From: Paraburkholderia aromaticivorans
GTDB lineage: Bacteria > Pseudomonadota > Gammaproteobacteria > Burkholderiales > Burkholderiaceae
Direction of reading: 5' to 3'
Assembly: GCF_012689525.1 (NCBI RefSeq)
Contig: NZ_CP051516.1
Span: 3,162,001-3,226,000, forward strand
Length of the DNA: 64,000 bases
This document shows, in pieces, positions 43,580-54,265 of the stretch; position 1 is the first letter of the stretch; each line of letters begins with the position of its first letter. The notes under the pieces were generated by a model. It was not told the origin of the DNA. It saw only the letters and a list, made by a program, of their open reading frames with translations, and did not search any database. The position numbers and the translations under genes are program-made.

Positions 43580-44488
43580 TTACGTGGGCAAGCCTCTGCC
43601 CGTGCCATGCGCCTGCTGCAAAATGAAATCGATGAACGTCGACGCCGCGCGCGTGTGATGCCGGTTCGGCATATACAGCATGTACATGTGCGTGCCGAAG
43701 ATGCTCAAGCGCCATTCATCGAGCGCGGTCACCACGTCGCCGCGCCGCAGATCGTCCTGCACCACATAGTCCGGCACGAGGCCCACGCCAAGTCCGGCGA
43801 GCACCGCCTGGCGCAAGAACAGAAAATTCTCGGAGATGATGCTCGGCTCCAGCAGCACTTCATGCCGTTCGTCGCGCAGATAAGCGGCTACGCGCAGTTG
43901 CCGGCCGACCACCGCCGCCGTAATCAGCGGCGCCGTGCGCAGGTCGTCGAGTCGCGCCGGCATGCCGTGTTTTTCAGCGAAGTCCGGCGACGCGCACGCC
44001 ACGTACCGCACCGGCCCCATGTCGCGCGCGACGAGGTTTTGCGGCGGCTCGGACATCACGCGCACGGCAATATCGACTTCATCGCGCATCAGGTCTTCGA
44101 CGCGGTTCTCGAACATCACATCCAGCACGATGCCCGGATAAAGCCGCTTGAACGCGATCAGCCAATCCGACATGACGAGTTGCCCGTAACCGCTCGGCAC
44201 GCTCAGCCGCACGCGCCCCTGCAGGCTCTGCCCGAGCGTGGTGACGGATTCGCGCGCGGCGAGCAGCGCGTTCTGGATGGTGCGGCCATGTTCGTAGAGT
44301 TGCAGGCCGATTTCGGTCGGCTCGACGCGGCGAGTGGTGCGCCTCACCAGTTGCAGCCCGATGGAGCGCTCCAGCTGGTTCAGGTGATAACTCACATTCG
44401 CACGGCTCATTTTCAGCCGGCGCGCGGCTTCGCTGAGATTGCCCGCGTCCAGAATGTCCACCAGCAGGGTCAGGGAATTGACGTCCAT
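43580..44488 (-). CDS. LysR-family regulator divergent from the pim operon
   Basis: LysR-type regulator of 302 residues. The helix-turn-helix is at the N-terminus (LLVDILDAGNLSEAARRLKM and SRANVSYHLNQLERSIGLQL), followed by RRTTRRVEPTEIG, and a periplasmic-binding-like effector domain covers residues 90-295. ATG 44488 (MDVNSLTLL) follows AAAGGCG. A longer start would read through the dyad at 44500-44518. The divergent pimF gene starts 141 bp away. Control of dicarboxylate beta-oxidation is inferred from position; the inducer may be an acyl-CoA or dicarboxylate. Confidence 0.88.
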   Translation of the reverse strand: MDVNSLTLLVDILDAGNLSEAARRLKMSRANVSYHLNQLERSIGLQLVRRTTRRVEPTEIGLQLYEHGRTIQNALLAARESVTTLGQSLQGRVRLSVPSGYGQLVMSDWLIAFKRLYPGIVLDVMFENRVEDLMRDEVDIAVRVMSEPPQNLVARDMGPVRYVACASPDFAEKHGMPARLDDLRTAPLITAAVVGRQLRVAAYLRDERHEVLLEPSIISENFLFLRQAVLAGLGVGLVPDYVVQDDLRRGDVVTALDEWRLSIFGTHMYMLYMPNRHHTRAASTFIDFILQQAHGTGRGLPT

Positions 44489-44499
44489 GGCGGCGCCTT

Positions 44500-44518
44500 T
44501 GTCAAAGAAACTTTGACA
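44500..44518. promoter_or_regulatory. Perfect dyad between the LysR and pimF genes
   Basis: TGTCAAAG (44500-44507) and CTTTGACA (44511-44518) are exact reverse complements with an AAA centre. TGTCAA recurs at 44521-44526 and TTGTCAAT at 44540-44547. It is a candidate LysR binding site 12 bp upstream of that gene's start. Confidence 0.6.
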
Positions 44519-44628
44519 GTCTGTCAACCGTCCATGTAATTGTCAATAAACCTTGACCGACCGACAATCGCAGAACTCGCCAGACCCGGCATGCTTTGCC
44601 ATGCGACCCATCACAATCAGGAGACGCC

Positions 44629-46749
44629 ATGACCCCCAACCCTTCGGCCGATGTTGTGACGCGCGAATTGCGCGGCAAGGTGCTGCTCGTGACGATCGAC
44701 CACGCGCCGGTCAACGCGCTATCCGCCGACGTGCGGCGCGGCCTGCTCGCCGCCGTCGAAGCCGCGGATGCCGACAAGGCCGTGGAAGCCGTGCTGATCG
44801 TCGGCGCGGGGCGCAATTTCATCGCCGGCGCGGACATTCGCGAGTTCGGCAAGCCGCCGGTGCCGCCCTCGCTGCCGGACGTGTGCAACCGCATCGAAGC
44901 ATGCACGAAGCCGGTGGTCGCCGCGATTCACGGCGCGGCGCTCGGTGGCGGCCTGGAAGTGGCGCTCGCGGCGCATTACCGGATTGCCGTCGACGGCGCG
45001 AAGCTCGGCTTGCCCGAAGTGCAACTCGGCCTGTTGCCGGGCGCGGGCGGCACACAGCGCACGCCGCGTTTGATCGGCGCCCAGGCCGCGCTCGATCTGA
45101 TCTTGAGCGGCCGTCACGCTAACGCGAAGGAAGCACTGGCGCTGGGTTTGATCGACCGCCTCGGCAGCAGCGACGACATCCTCGCCGAAGGGCTCGCCTA
45201 CGTGCACGAGTTGCTGGCCGCCCACGTCCCGGTGCGCCGCACGCGTGACGCGACGGCGCTCGGCGACCGCGCCGCGAGTCTCGCCGCCGTGGCCTCGGCG
45301 CGTGCGGAAACCGCGAAGAGATCGCGCGGCCTGTTCTCGCCGCTGAAAATCGTCGACGCCGTCGAGGCCGCCATCGAACAGCCTTTCGACGACGGTCTGC
45401 GGCTCGAACGCAAGCTGTTCCTCGAATGCATCGACAGCCCGCAACGCGCCGGCCTGATTCACGCGTTCTTTGCCGAGCGCGAAGTGCTCAAGGCGCCGGA
45501 AACGCGCGATGCCAAACCACGCGCGTTGAACACGATCGGCGTGGTGGGCGGCGGCACGATGGGCGCGGGCATCGCCGTCGCGGTGCTCGACGCGGGCTTG
45601 CCGGTGACGATGATCGAACGCGACGACGCGTCGCTCTCGCGTGGCCGCGCGCACATCGAAAAAGTCTACGACGGCCTGATCGCCAAAGGCCGCCTGAGCG
45701 CGGAGAAGAAAGCGGCGCTCATGGCGCGCTGGAACGGCAGCACGTCGTACGATGCGCTCGCCGACGCCGACCTCGTGATCGAAGCCGTATTCGAAGACCT
45801 CGCCGTCAAACAGGCCGTGTTCGCCGAACTCGATCGCGTCTGCAAGGCGGGCGCGGTGCTCGCGACCAACACCTCGTATCTCGACATCGACGCGATCGCG
45901 TCGAGCATTTCGCGTCCCGCCGACGTGATCGGCCTGCACTTCTTCTCGCCCGCCAACATCATGAAGCTGCTGGAAGTGGTCGTGCCGAAACAGGTCAGCG
46001 CCGACGTGGTCGCCACCGCGTTCGAGCTGGCGAAAAAGTTGCGCAAGACGCCGGTGCGCGCGGGCGTGTGCGACGGCTTTATCGGCAACCGTGTGCTGGC
46101 CGTGTATCGCAGCGCCGCCGACGCCATGATGGAAGATGGCGCCTCGCCCTATCAGATCGACGCCGCCGTGCGCGCGTTCGGCTTTCCGATGGGACCGTTC
46201 CAGGTGGTGGATCTGGCGGGCGGCGACATCGGCTGGGCGGCACGCAAGCGGCGCGCGGCCACCCGCAATCCCGCGGCGCGTTATGTGCAGATCGCCGACC
46301 GCCTGTGCGAGCGCGGCTGGTTCGGCCAGAAGACCGGGCGCGGCTTCTATCTGTACCCCGAAGGATCGCGCAGCGGCACGCCCGACCCGGAAGTCGAGGC
46401 GATCATCGACGCCGAGCGTGCACGCGCCGGCATCACGCCGCGCAGCTTCACCGACGAAGAGATCATCCGCCGCTACATGGCCGCGATGATCAACGAAGGC
46501 GCCAACGTCGTGCACGAGCGCATCGCGTTGCGGCCGTTGGACGTCGACGTGACCTTCCTGTACGGCTACGGCTTTCCGCGTTATCGCGGCGGTCCAATGA
46601 AATATGCGGACATGGTCGGCCTGCCGCAAATCCTCGCCGACATCCGCGAGTTCGCCAAGGAAGATCCGCTCTTCTGGAAGGCCTCGCCGCTGCTGGTCGA
46701 ACTGGTGGAACGCGGCGCCGATTTCGCGAGCCTGAACCAGAGCATCTGA
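44629..46749 (+). CDS. pimF: Bifunctional enoyl-CoA hydratase/3-hydroxyacyl-CoA dehydrogenase (PimF-like)
   Basis: Fusion enzyme of 706 residues carrying out hydration and dehydrogenation of enoyl-CoA in beta-oxidation. The crotonase half shows [12 protein letters not shown] and [20 protein letters not shown] with [17 protein letters not shown]. The dehydrogenase half starts near residue 300 with the NAD motif [20 protein letters not shown], then [17 protein letters not shown] (catalytic His) and two C-terminal domains ending in [20 protein letters not shown] 44629 follows CAGGAGA. First gene of a run with two acyl-CoA dehydrogenase subunits, matching the pimeloyl-CoA degradation operon. A FadJ-type general role is the alternative. 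Confidence 0.9.
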   Translation: MTPNPSADVVTRELRGKVLLVTIDHAPVNALSADVRRGLLAAVEAADADKAVEAVLIVGAGRNFIAGADIREFGKPPVPPSLPDVCNRIEACTKPVVAAIHGAALGGGLEVALAAHYRIAVDGAKLGLPEVQLGLLPGAGGTQRTPRLIGAQAALDLILSGRHANAKEALALGLIDRLGSSDDILAEGLAYVHELLAAHVPVRRTRDATALGDRAASLAAVASARAETAKRSRGLFSPLKIVDAVEAAIEQPFDDGLRLERKLFLECIDSPQRAGLIHAFFAEREVLKAPETRDAKPRALNTIGVVGGGTMGAGIAVAVLDAGLPVTMIERDDASLSRGRAHIEKVYDGLIAKGRLSAEKKAALMARWNGSTSYDALADADLVIEAVFEDLAVKQAVFAELDRVCKAGAVLATNTSYLDIDAIASSISRPADVIGLHFFSPANIMKLLEVVVPKQVSADVVATAFELAKKLRKTPVRAGVCDGFIGNRVLAVYRSAADAMMEDGASPYQIDAAVRAFGFPMGPFQVVDLAGGDIGWAARKRRAATRNPAARYVQIADRLCERGWFGQKTGRGFYLYPEGSRSGTPDPEVEAIIDAERARAGITPRSFTDEEIIRRYMAAMINEGANVVHERIALRPLDVDVTFLYGYGFPRYRGGPMKYADMVGLPQILADIREFAKEDPLFWKASPLLVELVERGADFASLNQSI

Positions 46750-46835
46750 AACGGCGCATCATCATCGACGTGCACCATGATGACCGGCCGCGCCCCACGC
46801 GCGCCGGTCGCTCAACCCTATCCGGAACACCCGCC

Positions 46836-48044
<1,209 letters not shown>

Positions 48045-48056
48045 GGGGCGCACGTC

Positions 48057-49187
48057 ATGAATTTCCAGCACACCGAAGACCGCCGCATGCTGGCGGATAC
48101 GCTCAACCGTTTTGTCAGCGAGCAATACGGCTTCGCGACGCGCGACCGGATCGCGCAGTCTGACGAAGGCTACAGCAGCGAATTGTGGAGCCGCTTTGCC
48201 GAGCTCGGCATTATCGGCGCGCTGTTCGATGAAGCGGACGGCGGATTCGGCGGCGGCGGTTTCGATATCGCCGTGGTGTTCGAGAGCCTCGGTCGCGGTC
48301 TCGTGGTCGAGCCGTTTCTCGATACGCTGATCGTCGGACGCGCCATTGCGCAGAGCGGCAACGACGCGCAAAAAGCCGCGCTCGGTGAATTGATCGACGG
48401 CTCGCGGATCGTTGCGCTCGCGCATGGCGAACCGGACAGCCACTATGAACTGTCCCGCGTGTCGACGCGCGCGCAGCGCAGCGGTGCCAAGTGGCAACTG
48501 AGCGGCGCGAAAGCGGTGGTGCAGCACGGCGAACACGCTGCGCTCTTTCTGGTCTCGGCGCGCACGAGCGGTGACGACGATAGCGAAGCGGGCGTGACGC
48601 TCTTTCTCGTGCCGCGCGATACGCCAGGCGTTAGCGTGCGCGGCTATCGCAAGATCGACGGCGGCCGCGCTGCTGAAGTGACGTTCGAGAACGTCACGCT
48701 CAGCGACGACGCATTGCTCGGCACGACGGACGCGGGCTTCGTGACGCTCGAATACGCGATCGGCTGTGGCGTGCTCGCGCTGTGTTCCGAAGCCGTCGGC
48801 GCGATGGATGTCGCCAAGGACTACACCCTCGAGTATCTGCGCACGCGCAAGCAGTTCGGCGTGCCGATCGGCAGCTTCCAGGCATTGCAGCATCGCATGG
48901 CCGATCTGCTGCTGGAGATCGAGCAGGCCCGCTCGGCAGTGATCAATGCAGCGGCGGCGCTCGGCGCCGAGCGCAAGGTCCGGGAGCGCGCGGTGTCGGC
49001 GGCCAAGTACAGCATCGGGCGGATCGGCGCGCTAGTCGCGGAAGAATGCATTCAGTTGCATGGCGGGATCGGCATGACGTGGGAGCTGCCGCTCGCGCAC
49101 TATGCGAAGCGCCTCGTGATGATCGATCATCAACTCGGCGACGAGGACCATCATCTCGAACGGTTCATCGCGCTGGGCCGCGAATAA
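48057..49187 (+). CDS. pimD: Acyl-CoA dehydrogenase, pimeloyl-CoA dehydrogenase small-subunit type
   Basis: Partner subunit of PimC, 376 residues. The fold is that of acyl-CoA dehydrogenases: N-terminal helices (MNFQHTEDRRMLADTLNRF), a middle beta domain (GVTLFLVPRDTPGVSVRGYR), and a C-terminal helical domain with EYLRTRKQFGVPIGSFQALQ and QLHGGIGMTWELPLAHYAKR. Small subunits of this type form the heteromer with the large subunit encoded upstream. The ATG at 48057 is 12 bp after the pimC stop. Last gene of the operon; a MarR gene with its own promoter follows. Confidence 0.89.
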   Translation: MNFQHTEDRRMLADTLNRFVSEQYGFATRDRIAQSDEGYSSELWSRFAELGIIGALFDEADGGFGGGGFDIAVVFESLGRGLVVEPFLDTLIVGRAIAQSGNDAQKAALGELIDGSRIVALAHGEPDSHYELSRVSTRAQRSGAKWQLSGAKAVVQHGEHAALFLVSARTSGDDDSEAGVTLFLVPRDTPGVSVRGYRKIDGGRAAEVTFENVTLSDDALLGTTDAGFVTLEYAIGCGVLALCSEAVGAMDVAKDYTLEYLRTRKQFGVPIGSFQALQHRMADLLLEIEQARSAVINAAAALGAERKVRERAVSAAKYSIGRIGALVAEECIQLHGGIGMTWELPLAHYAKRLVMIDHQLGDEDHHLERFIALGRE

Positions 49188-49223
49188 GCGCACTGCACTC
49201 TACGTTGCAATCCGCAAGATACC

Positions 49224-49265
49224 TTGACATGACTTTCCATGGAAACCACAATGATTTCCATGGAA
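49224..49265 (+). promoter_or_regulatory. MarR gene promoter with two palindromic operators
   Basis: -35 TTGACA (49224-49229) and -10-like CACAAT (49247-49252) are 17 bp apart. The palindrome TTTCCATGGAAA (49234-49245) fills the spacer, and the second copy TTCCATGGAA (49256-49265) covers the expected start of transcription. Centres are 21 bp apart, two helical turns. This fits autorepression by the MarR protein encoded immediately downstream. Confidence 0.7.
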
Positions 49266-49291
49266 GCCAATCAATAGCCGAGGTACAGGTC

Positions 49292-49765
49292 GTGCGCAAT
49301 CAGAAGAAATTGGTGCAATCCTCGCCTGCCCTCGAAAGACATCTGGGTTATTGGCTGAGGCTCGTATCCAATCATGTCTCAGGCAACTTCGCTCGTGCTT
49401 TGCAGGAACGAAGTGTCTCCGTAGCCGAATGGGTCGCGCTCAATCAGATTCAAAGGTGGACTGACCTGACGCCGGCCCAACTCGCCGACGCGATGGGCAT
49501 GACGCGTGGCGCGATCTCGAAGGTGCTGGACAAGCTGCAAGAGAAAAAATGGATCTCGCGCGCGACGAGCGAGGAGGACAACCGCGTGCAATTCCTTTCG
49601 CTGACTCCGCAGGGAAAACGCGCGCTGCCCGATCTCGCGTCGATTGCCGATGAAAACGACGACCACTTCTTTAACGCGCTGGATGCCGGCGAGCAGAGCA
49701 CGCTTCGAAGCCTGTTGAGCAAGCTTGCGGATGTGCATCGGATCAGCAACGTGCCGGTCGATTGA
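49292..49765 (+). CDS. MarR-family regulator
   Basis: Winged-helix regulator of 157 residues. The core has GYWLRLVSNHVSGNFARALQ, the recognition region LTPAQLADAMGMTRGAISKV, the wing SRATSEEDNRVQFLSLTPQG and C-terminal dimerisation helices. I choose GTG 49292 (reading MRNQKKLVQSS), preceded by GAGG at 8-nt spacing. The in-frame ATG at 49229 is rejected because it forms part of the -35 box and has no RBS. It lies 104 bp after pimD but has its own promoter. Targets beyond its own gene are unknown; aromatic or fatty acids are common ligands in this family. Confidence 0.86.
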   Translation: MRNQKKLVQSSPALERHLGYWLRLVSNHVSGNFARALQERSVSVAEWVALNQIQRWTDLTPAQLADAMGMTRGAISKVLDKLQEKKWISRATSEEDNRVQFLSLTPQGKRALPDLASIADENDDHFFNALDAGEQSTLRSLLSKLADVHRISNVPVD

Positions 49766-49984
49766 GACTCGCCAGCTCCGCACGGTTGTTGCGAACCTGC
49801 GTGAGCGTGCGGTCAGCGTCGGCGACGAACGCGCCAAATAAGAATTGTTCGCGTTTATGACCAGATCGGCATTTTCCCGCCAACCTGGCCGACGTCGCCT
49901 GACGCCCGATGATGGGGCGCTTCACGCTCAGGCCAGGTTGCCGGCGTTCAGTTCGCCGTCTGTCAGCCATTCGCTAAAGCGAAC

Positions 49985-50461
49985 TCACTCCGGCGATTCC
50001 ATTCCCGATTGCAGATAATTCTGGATGCCGACCTTGTCGATCAATTCCAGATTCGTCTCGAGCCAGTCGATATGGTCCTCGGTGTCGTCGAGAATATGGG
50101 TCAGTATCTCCCGCGAGATGAAGTCGCGAACCGATTCGCAATAGACGATGGCTTCCTTGCAGGTGGCCTGCGACATCTGTTCCAGCTTCAGATCGCACTC
50201 CATGATCTCTTTGGTTTCTTCGCCGATCAGCAGCTTGTGGAGGTCTTGCAGATTCGGCAAGCCGTTCAGCAGGAAGATGCGTTCGATCAGCAGATCGGCG
50301 TGCTTCATCTCGCCGATGGATTCGTCATATTCATGCTTGCCGAGTTTGTCGAGCCCCCAGTGCTTGTACATGCGCGCGTGCAGGAAATACTGATTGATCG
50401 CGGAGAGTTCGTTCTTCAGTTGCGAGTTCAGGTATTCCAGGACCTTTGGGTCGCCTTGCAT
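49985..50461 (-). CDS. bfr: Bacterioferritin
   Basis: Haem-containing iron-storage protein that forms a 24-subunit shell and oxidises Fe(II) at di-iron centres. The 158-residue length is standard. Ferroxidase ligands are visible at E18 ([10 protein letters not shown]), E51 and H54 (EMKHAD), E94 (YCESVRDF) and E127/H130 (DTEDHIDW), with positions counted from the chosen start. The haem ligand M52 is conserved. ATG 50461 follows GGAGGTGAT, a near-perfect RBS; the in-frame extension upstream is not family-like. A Fur-like box lies 160 bp upstream. It converges on the MarR gene; the 219 bp between them hold no supported gene. Confidence 0.96.
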   Translation of the reverse strand: MQGDPKVLEYLNSQLKNELSAINQYFLHARMYKHWGLDKLGKHEYDESIGEMKHADLLIERIFLLNGLPNLQDLHKLLIGEETKEIMECDLKLEQMSQATCKEAIVYCESVRDFISREILTHILDDTEDHIDWLETNLELIDKVGIQNYLQSGMESPE

Positions 50462-50619
50462 ATCACCTCCCTGTTTCGTGTGCGAAGACCCCGGTGCCGG
50501 CGAAGGATGATGGATCGGGCCGGCTCTTCGGTGGCATTGCACCAACACGGAACCGGCCTCACGTCTTATATTTTTTGGCCGTTATCCCAGCATAGCGCAT
50601 CGAATCGGCAAGGCAAAAA

Positions 50620-50637
50620 ATGAGAATCGTTACCAAT
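50620..50637. promoter_or_regulatory. Fur-box-like sequence upstream of bfr
   Basis: ATGAGAATCGTTACCAAT matches the pattern ATGAGAATCATTATCATT at 15 of 18 positions by my count. It lies between the parvulin gene and bfr, 160 bp upstream of the bfr start. Binding by Fur is inferred. Confidence 0.5.
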
Positions 50638-50706
50638 GCATGACGGTAAGCTTACGTCAGTGTGGACGACGCGCCGCAAGCGTGACACCGCAAGCGGCAT
50701 GCCACA

Positions 50707-51525
50707 TTATTCGACTTTGGCATTCGCCCGCAGGCCGGCAATCATGCCGTCGATCATCTGCGATTGCGCTTGCTGAAGCAGCATCGGCTTCATGTCCTCG
50801 AATGAGGGGACCTTCAATGGCCGCGTATCGTCGAGTTCGACAACGTAGTATCCATAGCCGGACTTAACCGGAGTCTGGGTGTACTGCCGTTTCTTCAAAC
50901 CGGCCAAGGCGTCCGCAACCGGCTTCACGAATTTGCTGGGCGCGGACCAGCCCACGCTGCCGCCGTTGTATTTGGAGTTGGGATCGATCGACTCCTTCGC
51001 CAGGCTTGCAAACGAAGCGCCTTTGTTGAGCCTCGCAATGATCGAAGCCGCTTCGTCCTCCGTTTTCACCAGAATGACGCTCGCGCTGTATTCCGTGTCG
51101 CCGCCTTTGACTCGCATGGCGTCGTAAAGGGACTTCAACGCGCTGTCGCCGATCGGATGAGTCTTGATGAAGTCCTGCACATAGGCACGAATGATGACGA
51201 CCTGTCTGGCCGCGTCAGCCTGAGCGATGATTTTTTGCCGCGCCTCCTCCGCTTGCGCGGCGACGTCCGGTTTCCTGTCGAAGCCGGCTTGCTGCGCCTT
51301 CTGGAACATCAACTCACGCCGGATCACCTCTTCCCTGACGTGACTTCTCAATTCTTGCGTGTCAGCCGCGCCTTCCGACTGGGCCCGGGCGATGTAGACA
51401 TCGGCGTCGGCTTGCGAAACGGCCGCGCCGTTCACCGTCACAAATGGCCTATCAGATGCCATCGACGTGGCGACTGCAACCGATCCCAGCAACACTGCTG
51501 TCGCGACTCTGAAAATGTTGTGCAT
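50707..51525 (-). CDS. Exported parvulin-type peptidyl-prolyl isomerase
   Basis: Predicted periplasmic SurA/PpiC-like isomerase of 272 residues that helps fold exported proteins. A signal peptide (MHNIFRVATAVLLGSVAVAT, cleaved near SMA-SD) leads into a SurA-like N-domain (FVTVNGAAVSQADADVYIAR). The parvulin domain is about residues 135-235 (YSASVILVKTEDEAASIIAR, LAKESIDPNSKYNGGSVGW, VKSGYGYYVVELDDTRPL). ATG 51525 is chosen for the signal; an ATG at 51537 would add MGQI and cannot be excluded. The RBS is weak for both. It is a single-gene unit, leftward, ahead of bfr. Confidence 0.85.
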   Translation of the reverse strand: MHNIFRVATAVLLGSVAVATSMASDRPFVTVNGAAVSQADADVYIARAQSEGAADTQELRSHVREEVIRRELMFQKAQQAGFDRKPDVAAQAEEARQKIIAQADAARQVVIIRAYVQDFIKTHPIGDSALKSLYDAMRVKGGDTEYSASVILVKTEDEAASIIARLNKGASFASLAKESIDPNSKYNGGSVGWSAPSKFVKPVADALAGLKKRQYTQTPVKSGYGYYVVELDDTRPLKVPSFEDMKPMLLQQAQSQMIDGMIAGLRANAKVE

Positions 51526-51622
51526 GATCTGTCCCATGAAAAGGGCGTGATACGCCGGTCCGACAAACTGGACCGGAGGCGATGCGAAAACAGTGCGCGA
51601 AGACAACCGCAAGTCTTTGACC

Positions 51623-51651
51623 GACGCGATGAATAAAAACCTCATCGCGTC
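51623..51651 (-). terminator. Hairpin downstream of the beta-glucosidase gene
   Basis: GACGCGATGA and TCATCGCGTC pair perfectly around a 9-nt A-rich loop, 71 bp beyond the beta-glucosidase stop. No T-run follows in the leftward direction, so it is only a possible terminator. Confidence 0.4.
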
Positions 51652-51721
51652 CGGCCAATGCAACTCATGCGGGACGTGCCGACGCTTCACGCAACCTGAA
51701 GCACGGGTAGAGAGGCCCGGC

Positions 51722-54139
51722 CTACTGACTAATGGCGCCCGCCGCAGCAAGCTTTCTGGACGAGTTACCCAGATACACCGGGTAAGAACCGCTCGCGTTG
51801 ACCCACTGCTGCGTGTCCTTATTCCAGGTGCCGAGGGGATGGCTGGCCGAGTTCGGATCGATCGCGATCTTCACCACCTGCGAAGCACCGGCAGCGAGCG
51901 AGATTTTCTGGAACCCGACAAGGCGCTTCGGCGGCTCGCCCGTGCTGGCCGGCATGCCGACATAGGCTTGCGCCACTTCGGCGCCGGCCAGCTTCCCGGT
52001 ATTGGTCACCGTGGCCGACACCACATAGGTGCCGTTGGCGCCCGGCGAGACACTCGGGTTGGTGATCGTGAAGGTCGTGTACGACAATCCGTATCCGAAC
52101 TCGAATGCGGGCGTCTTGTTGTTGGCGTCATACCAGCGGTAGCCCATGTTCAGACCTTCGGAGTACGTGACCGTCGGGTTGCCGTCGATCATGACGCCGG
52201 GGTACTGTACCTGGGTTATCGAATCCATGAAGCCCTGACCCACGCGAGGGAAAGTCACCGGCAGCTTGCCTGAAGGATTGGCCACGCCGAACAGCAGATC
52301 CGCCACGATATGACCGTCCTCCTCACCCGGATACCAGGCTTCGAGAATCGCAGCCGGCGCGGATGCACCGCCCGCGAGCAGCGACGCATCCAGCGCCTGC
52401 GCCGCGTTGTCCTTGAGCACCAGCACCGTCTTGCTGTTGGCGGCCACGAGTGCCTGAATCATCGCGAGCGTGTTGCTGGTCTTCGCGGTGACGGTCGTCG
52501 TGATCGCGCTCGGCTTCGGCCCGTACCAGTCCAGCGTGTTCAGATATTTGCCGGTATCCAGCGTCATGCCGGTAGCGTCCGTGAAGGTTGCCTGGTCCGC
52601 GCCTTCCTCGGACATCGAACCTGCCATCACAATCACGGCATCGGCGCTCGTAGCAGCAGTTTTCGCTGCCGCGAAAGTGGTCGCCGCGCCGTCGATTGTG
52701 GCCGTGGTATTGGTGTCGTCAACGAGGATCAGATGCACTTTCGCGCTGGTATTGCCCAGACTGGTCAGCACATCCCGCAAGCCCTGAACCGGTGCCACCG
52801 TATACAACGGTTCCACATCGGAACTGCCACCGGCCACTGTGGAGCCGAACACCTGCCCGTTAGCGACCGATTGCTGCGCATACACCTGTGATGCCTTGCC
52901 GACTACGACGACGTTCTGAACGGTTTTGCTCATCGGCAGCACGCCATTGTTCTGCAACAAAACGGCCGACTGCTCGCCCATGTCTTTGGCGATCGAACCG
53001 TCCGCGCTTGCATTGATCGCTGTCTGCACGATCGCCCGGTCGAAGACACCTGCCTGGAACATTTGCGTGTAACGGCGCGTCAACGCAGTGTCGATATCGG
53101 ACGTCTGAATCTGGCCCGACGCAAGCGCCGCGTTCAGGTTGGCCGGCGTCCACCAGGTCACCGCTCCTGGGGCGCTCAGTCCCGGCATTTCGTTGTCCAG
53201 ACCGGCAAGCATCGTATTCGCCGTGCTGTGCGCGGCAAAGAAGTCGGATTGAACATAACCCTTGAAACCCCATTGACCGCGCAATACGTCGGTCATGAGA
53301 TGCTTGTTTTCGCACATCGAGAACCCGTTGACCGAGTTGTACGAACACATCAGCGCTCCAACCTGGCCATTTTTTACCGCCATTTCGAACGGCAGCAGAT
53401 AAAGCTCATGCAAAGTCCTGTCGTCGATGCTCTCTTGCACGCTTAAACGATTTGTCTCCTGCTCGTTGGCGACGAAATGCTTGGCCATCGCAATCATGCC
53501 GTGAGCTTGAACGGCCTGAATCTCGGCAGACCCCATCGTGCCCGTGAGAAACGGGTCTTCACCCATATATTCGAAATTCCGCCCGCCGACAGGAAGGCGC
53601 GCCTGATTCATCCCCGGCGCTTCAAACACCTGTAGCGCGAGGTTGCTCCCTTCCGTGCCGATCAGATTGCCGAACTGCGTGGCAACAGCGGGATCGAAAG
53701 AGGCGGCCGTTGCAAGCGCGGACGGCACCGCGGTTGCCTTCGCTGAACTGGGATCGCCGAGTGCGGAAAACGTGCTGCTGACCGAAGTCGACACGCAATC
53801 GTTCTGACCGACGCCGACCGGTCCGTTGGTGATGCGCAAGGTCGGGATCTGATATTTGGGCAACCCTGAAATATGGCGGGAGCCGAGGCAATTGGGCAGT
53901 TCCGGCACGATGCCGGGCGAGCCGACCAACTGCTCCTCCTTATCCGCGAGTGTCATTGCGGCAACCAGCAATGTCGCGCGTTGGGCCGGAGGGAGTGTGG
54001 TGTTCATCCACGCGTTTCCTGCCGCGCTGCCGGCACCGGCGGTGCTGGCACTGTCCACTCCTCCGCCACCGCACGCGCCGACCAGTAGCGCTGCGCTGAC
54101 CGCCGCCGACGTCCTTCTCTTAACGAACACTTGATACAT
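51722..54139 (-). CDS. Lipoprotein beta-glucosidase, glycoside hydrolase family 3
   Basis: Secreted GH3 enzyme of 805 residues, predicted to release glucose or related sugars from beta-glycosides at the cell surface or in the periplasm. The N-terminus is a lipoprotein signal (VKRRTSAAVSAALLVGACGG, lipobox LVGAC). The catalytic barrel has GRNFEYMGEDPFLTG, AMAKHFVANEQETNR and the nucleophile Asp in YVQSDFFAAHST. The second alpha/beta domain and a C-terminal FnIII-like domain (GAEVAQAYVGMPA) follow. ATG 54139 follows GGAGGAGGG. The MFS gene directly upstream (126-bp gap, same strand) would import the product. Confidence 0.92.
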   Translation of the reverse strand: MYQVFVKRRTSAAVSAALLVGACGGGGVDSASTAGAGSAAGNAWMNTTLPPAQRATLLVAAMTLADKEEQLVGSPGIVPELPNCLGSRHISGLPKYQIPTLRITNGPVGVGQNDCVSTSVSSTFSALGDPSSAKATAVPSALATAASFDPAVATQFGNLIGTEGSNLALQVFEAPGMNQARLPVGGRNFEYMGEDPFLTGTMGSAEIQAVQAHGMIAMAKHFVANEQETNRLSVQESIDDRTLHELYLLPFEMAVKNGQVGALMCSYNSVNGFSMCENKHLMTDVLRGQWGFKGYVQSDFFAAHSTANTMLAGLDNEMPGLSAPGAVTWWTPANLNAALASGQIQTSDIDTALTRRYTQMFQAGVFDRAIVQTAINASADGSIAKDMGEQSAVLLQNNGVLPMSKTVQNVVVVGKASQVYAQQSVANGQVFGSTVAGGSSDVEPLYTVAPVQGLRDVLTSLGNTSAKVHLILVDDTNTTATIDGAATTFAAAKTAATSADAVIVMAGSMSEEGADQATFTDATGMTLDTGKYLNTLDWYGPKPSAITTTVTAKTSNTLAMIQALVAANSKTVLVLKDNAAQALDASLLAGGASAPAAILEAWYPGEEDGHIVADLLFGVANPSGKLPVTFPRVGQGFMDSITQVQYPGVMIDGNPTVTYSEGLNMGYRWYDANNKTPAFEFGYGLSYTTFTITNPSVSPGANGTYVVSATVTNTGKLAGAEVAQAYVGMPASTGEPPKRLVGFQKISLAAGASQVVKIAIDPNSASHPLGTWNKDTQQWVNASGSYPVYLGNSSRKLAAAGAISQ

Positions 54140-54265
54140 GGTCCCTCCTCCATTAAATATAGTAATCCTATTGATATAGGTGACTCTTGCGACACACCTT
54201 GATAACCAATCGAGTTCGATACGCAACGCTCCGCCGTGCCGACTCGCACGCGCGGGCCGTGTGCT

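Noticed and set aside
49229..49291. N-terminal extension of the MarR protein from ATG 49229
   Set aside because: The ATG is part of the TTGACA -35 region, has no RBS, and the two operator palindromes lie in the supposed coding part.
49743..49970. 75-codon minus-strand frame between the MarR and bfr genes
   Set aside because: Overlaps the MarR 3' end, no RBS and no family-like sequence.
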